36,976 nt of DNA from Thermoanaerobaculia bacterium (lineage in GTDB: Bacteria > Acidobacteriota > Thermoanaerobaculia > Multivoradales > JAIOJS01), in the NCBI GenBank assembly GCA_030429235.1, contig JAUIDB010000036.1, positions 1 to 36,976 on the forward strand, given 5' to 3'. Below the pieces are notes generated by a model. That model was not told where the DNA came from. It did not search any database and saw nothing but the letters and a program-made list of their open reading frames with translations. How positions within the stretch are numbered: position 1 is the first letter of the stretch; every line of letters begins with the position of its first letter. A program made the translations under genes and the position numbers. This document shows positions 30,592 to 36,976 of the stretch, one piece after another.

Positions 30592-30942
30592 CTACCGCTC
30601 CTCGGTCGCGGCCTGACCGAGGGCCTCGTCGAGGTTCTCCGCCATCACGAAGAGCCGATCGAGTTGGGCGATGGCCAGGAGCTTGCGAATGCGGTCCGAC
30701 GGGTTGATGAGGATCATCTTGCGGTCGAGATCGCGGAACCTCCCGAGATACCCCACCAGTTCGCCAATGCCGGTCGAGTCGATGTAGTTGATCCGCGAGA
30801 AATCGATCAGGACGTGGCCCGACTCCTCCTCGAGGGCCCGCTGCAGTGCCTCAGCGAAGAACCGTGCACTCTCGCCGAGTTTGATTACCCCCTCGACGTT
30901 CAGCAGCGTGTTGCCCTGCAGCTTGCTTTTCTCGACGATCAT
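30592..30942 (-). CDS. STAS-domain anti-sigma-factor antagonist-like protein
   Basis: A 116-residue single STAS domain. VLIDFSRINYIDSTGIGELV contains the phosphorylatable Ser in DSTGIGEL, as in SpoIIAA and RsbV. KMILINPSDRIRKLLAIAQL and LFVMAENLDEAL complete the fold. In partner-switching systems the unphosphorylated protein binds an HPK-type anti-sigma kinase and frees a sigma factor; phosphorylation on the Ser blocks this. No anti-sigma kinase or PP2C phosphatase is near. ATG 30942 lies 12 nt after the moaA stop without a Shine-Dalgarno, so it is likely translated by coupling in the aconitase-moaA-STAS operon. Confidence 0.9.
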   Translation of the reverse strand: MIVEKSKLQGNTLLNVEGVIKLGESARFFAEALQRALEEESGHVLIDFSRINYIDSTGIGELVGYLGRFRDLDRKMILINPSDRIRKLLAIAQLDRLFVMAENLDEALGQAATEER

Positions 30943-30954
30943 GACGCGCCGACT

Positions 30955-31971
30955 CTACCCTCCGATTCGGAACATTTCGACCCGGGGTGCGACTCCGGGG
31001 CGTCCCTGGGACAAGCGGTCGGCCCGCTCTTCGGAGTACCGATCACGCCGCGTCCCCCAGATCTGATCGATCCGCTCGATCAACTGAGCGTCGTCGGCTC
31101 CTTCGCGCAGCGGGGTCTTGAGGTCGTGCCCGATAGCGCTGAAGAGACAGGTATAGAGTCGCCCCTCGGCCGACAACCGCGCCCGCGAGCAGTCGCCGCA
31201 GAAGGGTTGGGAGATCGAGGCAATGACCCCCACCTCACCCCCTCCATCGCGGTAGCGGTAGCGTAGGGCGGTGTCGTTCGGGGACCGCCGGGGCGCCGGT
31301 TCCAGGGGCAGAACCCGGTCGATCCGGTCGACGATCTCGCGCGCCGACACCACGGACTCCGGATCCCAGTCGTTCAGGGTGCCTACGTCCATGTACTCGA
31401 TGAAGCGCAGGACGTAGTCGTCACCCCGGAATCGGCGAGCCAGGGCCTCGATCTCGTGCTCGTTCTGCCCCCGGAGGACCACGGCGTTGATCTTGACCGG
31501 GGTCAACCCGGCTGCCGCTGCCGCCTCGATGCCTCGGAGGACTCCGTCCAGATCACCCCGTCCTCCGGTCAAGCGAGCAAAGGTCGCCGCCTCGAGGCTG
31601 TGCAGGCTGACCGTGACCCGATCGAGACCGGCGTCGCGGAGGGCCGGGGCTCGTTGCGGCAGCAGCAGGCCGTTGGTGGTCAGGGCGAGGTCGTCGACTC
31701 CCGCGATTCCAGCGAGACCCTCGATGAGATGAGACAGATCGCGCCGTAACAGGGGTTCGCCACCGGTGATGCGGATCTTCTCGACGCCGCGGGAGACGAA
31801 CAGCCGGGCGAGGCGGATCAGCTCTTCGTAGCTCAACACCTCGGCCCGAGGCAGGAATTCGTAGGCCCGGTCCTCGGGCATACAGAAAGTGCAGCGGAAG
31901 TTGCAGCGGTCGGTCACCGAGATCCGAAGATCGGTGAGGGGGCGACCAAACTGATCGCGGGGCTGTTCCAT
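30955..31971 (-). CDS. moaA: GTP 3',8-cyclase MoaA
   Basis: A 338-residue radical SAM enzyme for the first step of molybdenum cofactor synthesis, converting GTP to 3',8-cyclo-7,8-dihydro-GTP. The first [4Fe-4S] site is CNFRCTFC (Cys23, Cys27, Cys30), followed by KIRITGGEPLLRRDL for SAM binding and LALTTNGLLLP. The second cluster ligands appear in SQPFCGDCSRARLSAEG and YTCLFS. The protein ends in Gly-Gly (FRIGG), the conserved MoaA tail that enters the active site. ATG 31971 is 13 nt after the stop of the aconitase-family gene. No other moa or moe gene is in the window, though a MOSC protein that may use the cofactor is at 9864. Confidence 0.96.
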   Translation of the reverse strand: MEQPRDQFGRPLTDLRISVTDRCNFRCTFCMPEDRAYEFLPRAEVLSYEELIRLARLFVSRGVEKIRITGGEPLLRRDLSHLIEGLAGIAGVDDLALTTNGLLLPQRAPALRDAGLDRVTVSLHSLEAATFARLTGGRGDLDGVLRGIEAAAAAGLTPVKINAVVLRGQNEHEIEALARRFRGDDYVLRFIEYMDVGTLNDWDPESVVSAREIVDRIDRVLPLEPAPRRSPNDTALRYRYRDGGGEVGVIASISQPFCGDCSRARLSAEGRLYTCLFSAIGHDLKTPLREGADDAQLIERIDQIWGTRRDRYSEERADRLSQGRPGVAPRVEMFRIGG

Positions 31972-31984
31972 GGACCAGAACCTA

Positions 31985-33988
<2,004 letters not shown>

Positions 33989-34010
33989 GCAGGGTGTCTC
34001 CGCGTTCGGT

Positions 34011-34031
34011 CGGCGGCCTGGCTGACCGCCG
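34011..34031. repeat. 6-bp hairpin in the aconitase-family leader
   Basis: CGGCGG (34011-34016) and CCGCCG (34026-34031) with a 9-nt loop lie 22 nt upstream of the ATG of the aconitase-family gene. This may be a leader structure or chance in GC-rich DNA. Confidence 0.3.
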
Positions 34032-34108
34032 GGTGAGTAGCCCATTGTAACAGCGGCCAGATCGCCCGCCGCTCGTGCGACGCCAACAAACTCGAGCGGC
34101 AGCCGGGC

Positions 34109-34120
34109 TACACTTGGCGC
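34109..34120 (+). promoter_or_regulatory. TACACT -10-like hexamer for leaderless start
   Basis: TACACT (34109-34114) ends 6 nt before ATG 34121; no Shine-Dalgarno is present and no good -35 is visible. The transcript probably starts at the ATG. Confidence 0.4.
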
Positions 34121-35305
34121 ATGCCCCAGCTCCTGTCCGACGAGGATCTCCTCGCTCGGCTCGTCGCCTTCGATACGACGAGCCACCGGTCGAACCTCCC
34201 CCTCGTCGACTTCCTGTGCGAGTACCTCGCACGGCCCGGAGTCCGGATCTCTCGACACCTCGACCCCACAGGGGACAAGGCGAACCTCGTGGTCGAGGCC
34301 GGTCCTCCGGTCGACCCGGTGACCCGATCGGGCCTCGTCCTTTCGGGGCACACCGACGTCGTGCCGGCCGAGGAACCGGAATGGACGACGGATCCCTTCT
34401 CGCTCGCGGTGCGGGACGACAATCTCTACGCTCGCGGTAGTGCCGACATGAAGGGATTCCTGGCGCTGGCCACCAACCTACTGGCCCGGCTGGCCAATGA
34501 GCGGCTCGCCGCGCCGCTGGTCCTGCTCTTCACCTACGACGAAGAGGTCGGAACCCTGGGAGCCCGGCACTTCCGTCAGACCTGGCCGCTCGACCAACGC
34601 CCGCTCCCGCGCCGCGCCCTAATCGGAGAACCGACCGAGTGCCGGGTCATTCGGGTCCACAAGGGACACCTCAAGATGAAGGTGACCCTGCTGGGCGAGA
34701 GCGCCCATAGCGCCTATCCCCATTTAGGATCCAACGCCATCGAACCGGCAGCTCGCTTGATCGCGTCGCTACGGAACTTTCGGGTCGAACTCGAGGCCCG
34801 GCGGTTGCCCAGCTCCCTGTGGTTCCCGGAGGTACCCTTCCCGTCGCTCAACGTCGCGACCATTAGCGGTGGCACGGCCGTCAACATCGTTCCGGATCGC
34901 TGCGAGTTGGGATTCGGAGTACGGCTCCTGCCAGGGCTCGACGCCGAAACGTTGCAGCAGGAGTTGGCCGACCGCATCGCCGAGGCCCTCGACGGGTTTC
35001 CTCATCGGCTCGAGACCCTGTCGCTCAGTCCTCCTATGGAGCTACCAGAGGGTTCGTCGCTGTTCGACCAACTCCAAGCGGTCGCCGGCACCGGTGCCTC
35101 CGACGAACCCCCCGCGGTCTCCTTCGCCACCGACGCCGGCTGGTTCCAACAGCTCGGAATGGACTGCGTGCTCTACGGACCGGGATCGATCAAGGTAGCG
35201 CACCGACCCAACGAATTCATCCCCCGCGACGAACTGGTGGCTGCGGCGTCAATCCTGTCGACCTTCGCCTCCCAGGAGCTTGCCCTCGAGCCGGATCCGG
35301 GATAG
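34121..35305 (+). CDS. argE: M20 deacetylase, acetylornithine deacetylase (ArgE)-like
   Basis: A 394-residue zinc hydrolase. The M20 metal site is complete: VLSGHTDVVP (His77, Asp79), YARGSADMKGF (bridging Asp109), LFTYDEEVGTLG (catalytic Glu plus Glu), ALIGEPTECRVI (Asp/Glu ligand position) and KVAHRPNEFI (His). The lid domain has HKGHLKMKVTLLGESAHSAY. The whole length and the TTSHRSNLPLVDFL start match acetylornithine deacetylase, which removes acetate from N-acetylornithine in arginine synthesis; succinyl-diaminopimelate desuccinylase is a less likely alternative. It has a -10-like TACACT and no Shine-Dalgarno. It lies 39 nt before the Wzm-type gene on the same strand, although its role is metabolic. 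Confidence 0.85.
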   Translation: MPQLLSDEDLLARLVAFDTTSHRSNLPLVDFLCEYLARPGVRISRHLDPTGDKANLVVEAGPPVDPVTRSGLVLSGHTDVVPAEEPEWTTDPFSLAVRDDNLYARGSADMKGFLALATNLLARLANERLAAPLVLLFTYDEEVGTLGARHFRQTWPLDQRPLPRRALIGEPTECRVIRVHKGHLKMKVTLLGESAHSAYPHLGSNAIEPAARLIASLRNFRVELEARRLPSSLWFPEVPFPSLNVATISGGTAVNIVPDRCELGFGVRLLPGLDAETLQQELADRIAEALDGFPHRLETLSLSPPMELPEGSSLFDQLQAVAGTGASDEPPAVSFATDAGWFQQLGMDCVLYGPGSIKVAHRPNEFIPRDELVAAASILSTFASQELALEPDPG

Positions 35306-35344
35306 AACTCGGGCTTCGACCACCGACCAGCGACGACTCTCGCC

Positions 35345-36109
35345 ATGACGACTTTGCTCAAACACCGCGACCTGATCCTCTACCTCGTCGCTCGCGACCT
35401 CAAGGTGCGCTACCGCCGCAGCGTGATCGGACTGGTCTGGACCATGCTGCAGCCACTGCTCACCATGGCGGTCCTGGCTGTCGTGTTCTCCAGTCTGTTC
35501 CGCTTCGATATTCGGAACTACCCGGTGTACGCCCTGGCGGGGATCCTCTTTTTCAATTTCTTTCAACAGAGCATCATCACCTCGATGAACAGCCTGCGGG
35601 GCAATGCCGGACTGATCACCAAGCTGCCCGTACCCACCGCGGTGTTTCCCATCGCTACGGTGCTCTCCGGCGTCGTCAACCTGCTCCTGGCGCTGATTCC
35701 CCTGGTGGTCATCGTGCTGGTCACCGGGCATCCCGTGAAGCCGGCGATCCTCTTTCTTCCGATCTCGATTCTGATCGCGGCCCTCTTCACCCTGGGCGCC
35801 GGCCTGGTCCTCTCGCCACTGGCGGCGTTCTTTCACGACATCGTCGAGCTGGTCGGGGTGTTCATGACCCTGTTGATGTACATGACGCCCAGCTTCTACC
35901 CGATGGACATCGTGCCCCCCCGCTTCCTGTGGGCCGTGCGGTTCAACCCGGTACGCTCGATCATGGAGGTGTTTCGGGACCCGATCTACTACGGGAAGAT
36001 CCCCCCGATGAACCACCTCGCCCTCGCTACCGGCCTCGCCTTCATCGCGCTGGCGGTCGGGGTCTGGACCTTCCGTCGCATGAGCGATCGCATTGCCCTC
36101 TACGTCTGA
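35345..36109 (+). CDS. ABC-2 polysaccharide exporter permease (Wzm-type)
   Basis: A 254-residue membrane protein with six helices. The cytoplasmic start LILYLVARDLKVRYRRSVIG followed by GLVWTMLQPLLTMAVLAVVF is the signature of O-antigen and capsule export permeases; VYALAGILFFNFFQQSIIT, NAGLITKLPVPTAVFPIATV and TLLMYMTPSFYPMDIVP continue the family pattern. With its ATPase it carries undecaprenyl-linked glycan across the inner membrane. ATG 35345 has no clear ribosome-binding site. The Wzt-type ATPase begins 4 nt after the stop, so the two are coupled. A glycosyltransferase follows, indicating the start of a glycan-biosynthesis cluster that continues beyond the window. Confidence 0.92.
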   Translation: MTTLLKHRDLILYLVARDLKVRYRRSVIGLVWTMLQPLLTMAVLAVVFSSLFRFDIRNYPVYALAGILFFNFFQQSIITSMNSLRGNAGLITKLPVPTAVFPIATVLSGVVNLLLALIPLVVIVLVTGHPVKPAILFLPISILIAALFTLGAGLVLSPLAAFFHDIVELVGVFMTLLMYMTPSFYPMDIVPPRFLWAVRFNPVRSIMEVFRDPIYYGKIPPMNHLALATGLAFIALAVGVWTFRRMSDRIALYV

Positions 36110-36113
36110 ATCG

Positions 36114-36929
36114 ATGGTCGCCGAGAGCCCGATCTCTCCTCCCGTCGAGGATCCGAACTCGGCGGCGCCCCTGATCGAACTCGATCAGGTGGCGCTTTGC
36201 TACCGCCTCGCCAAGCAACGCATCCCGTCGATCAAGGACTACGCCATCCACTGGATGAAGGGGGCGCTGACCTATGAGCAGCTCTGGGCCCTACAGGAGA
36301 TCAATCTGACCGTCCGCCGCGGGGAGTCGATCGGCATCATCGGTCGCAACGGCGCCGGCAAGAGCACACTGCTCAAGGTCATCTCAGGCGTCTTGAAACC
36401 CACCCGAGGCCAGGCGACGGTCCACGGGCGCATCTCGCCGATTCTCGAACTGGGAACCGGCTTCGACTTCGAGCTCACGGGACTCGAGAACATCTACCTC
36501 AACGGACTGCTTCTCGGACGGAGTCGACGCGAGATCGACGCCAAGATCGATGACATCATCGAGTTCTCGGGCTTGGCAGACTTCGTGCGTTCGCCGATCC
36601 GCAACTACTCGTCCGGCATGGTGGCTCGGCTGGGATTCTCGATCGCCACCGCTTGGGTTCCCGAGATCCTGATCCTCGACGAGGCGCTTTCGGTGGGAGA
36701 CAACCGCTTCGTCCCCCGGTGCGAGGAACGACTGGCCCGCTATCGCGAAGCCGGAAGTACCCTGCTCATGGTCTCGCACAACCACGTTTCGCTCGCCGAG
36801 TTCTGTGACCGCGCGATCTGGCTCGACCAGGGCCGTCTGCTGGCCGACGGCCCGATCGACGAGGTCCTGACCCAGTACCTCGACTTTGCGAGTTCCGATC
36901 AGGAGACGCCCACCGAGAGTCCGACATGA
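36114..36929 (+). CDS. ABC polysaccharide exporter ATPase (Wzt-type, short form)
   Basis: A 271-residue nucleotide-binding subunit. Features are the Walker A GRNGAGKST (77-85), Q-loop region VHGRISPILELG, signature YSSGMVARLGFS, Walker B EILILDEALSVGD and switch VSHNHVSLAEF. LELGTGFDFELTGLENIYLN is diagnostic of the O-antigen/teichoic exporter class. The N-terminus (residues 20-60) contains an extended leader with KDYAIHWMKG, as in TagH and Wzt. There is no C-terminal carbohydrate-binding domain, so glycan length control through a Wzt-C domain is absent. ATG 36114 is chosen over TTG 36093, which would overlap the permease gene. It overlaps the next glycosyltransferase gene by ATGA. Confidence 0.93.
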   Translation: MVAESPISPPVEDPNSAAPLIELDQVALCYRLAKQRIPSIKDYAIHWMKGALTYEQLWALQEINLTVRRGESIGIIGRNGAGKSTLLKVISGVLKPTRGQATVHGRISPILELGTGFDFELTGLENIYLNGLLLGRSRREIDAKIDDIIEFSGLADFVRSPIRNYSSGMVARLGFSIATAWVPEILILDEALSVGDNRFVPRCEERLARYREAGSTLLMVSHNHVSLAEFCDRAIWLDQGRLLADGPIDEVLTQYLDFASSDQETPTESPT

Positions 36930-36976
36930 CGCCAGCCCCGGAGAAGCTCTCTCTCAGCGTCGTCGTCCCGGTCTAC
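36926..36976 (+). CDS. Family 2 glycosyltransferase, partial (N-terminus only)
   Basis: Only 17 residues are within the window: a short polar leader then LSLSVVVPVY, the first beta strand of GT-A family 2 glycosyltransferases, in which an Asn normally follows. ATG 36926 overlaps the stop of the Wzt-type gene as ATGA, so it is translationally coupled. It probably adds a sugar to the glycan exported by the adjacent ABC pair. The rest of the gene lies beyond the right edge. Confidence 0.75.
   Translation, partial: MTPAPEKLSLSVVVPVY

Noticed and set aside
33989-34351. N-terminal extension of the aconitase-family protein to 788 residues
   Set aside because: It runs antisense to the argE-like gene; ATG 33988 has GGAG upstream and the domain homology begins soon after.

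Overview
The window is GC-rich, gene-dense bacterial chromosome carrying about 37 protein-coding genes, mostly in short operons, with no RNA gene, insertion sequence, integrase or CRISPR array that I could recognise. The gene content suggests a Gram-negative environmental bacterium: a polysaccharide-export ABC transporter, secreted proteins with Sec signal peptides, a membrane-anchored Ser/Thr kinase fused to a TolB-like propeller, and a PadR regulator paired with a HAAS-type membrane protein. Kinase-propeller fusions and PadR/HAAS pairs are frequent in Acidobacteriota, but the phylum cannot be fixed from this sequence alone.

Layout, left to right. (1) 1-1735, minus: an MBL-fold/double-rhodanese protein and an alkyltransferase-like DNA-damage protein. 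(2) 1833-5180, plus: a beta-CASP RNA nuclease, a UDP-GlcNAc 2-epimerase and a polyprenol-phosphate sugar transferase. (3) 5203-6524: a secreted Cache/PDC-like protein (minus) and a four-helix membrane protein (plus). (4) 6564-8152: a short AraC regulator diverging from a DNA/RNA non-specific endonuclease. (5) 8226-12973, plus: a carotenoid-isomerase/retinol-saturase-like flavoprotein, a MOSC protein, a Bcr/CflA efflux pump and, behind a structured spacer, an orphan MacB-type permease. (6) 13023-17696, minus: a tightly packed envelope module of a small LDPGTGS membrane protein, a bipartite methyltransferase and a large membrane sulfatase-like enzyme. (7) 17773-19676: a secreted avidin-family protein diverging from a PadR-HAAS operon. 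(8) 19736-21797, plus: a Shewanella-like phosphatase, a CBS-pair protein and a Coa1-like membrane protein. (9) 21794-23103, minus: a membrane protein and a secreted M28 peptidase. (10) 23248-25929, plus: the kinase-propeller receptor. (11) 25969-33988, minus: a three-module membrane protein, a coiled-coil protein, an NTF2-like secreted protein, an MqnA/MqnD-like protein, a cytokinin-dehydrogenase-like flavoprotein, a STAS protein, MoaA and a rearranged aconitase-family enzyme. (12) 34121-36976, plus: an ArgE-like deacetylase, Wzm/Wzt-type glycan exporter subunits and the start of a glycosyltransferase that runs off the edge.

The points most worth a second look are the avidin-family protein, which keeps the fold signature and the avidin-type cysteine pair but has lost several biotin contacts; the three-gene envelope module; the cytokinin-dehydrogenase-like enzyme with an Asn where the plant enzyme has its catalytic Asp; and a promoter pattern. 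Seven of eight putative first genes without a Shine-Dalgarno sequence have a TANNNT hexamer 6-9 nt before the start codon, as expected for leaderless transcription. Several start codons were moved from the longest-ORF choice on the basis of ribosome-binding sites or conserved motifs; these are noted in the entries.
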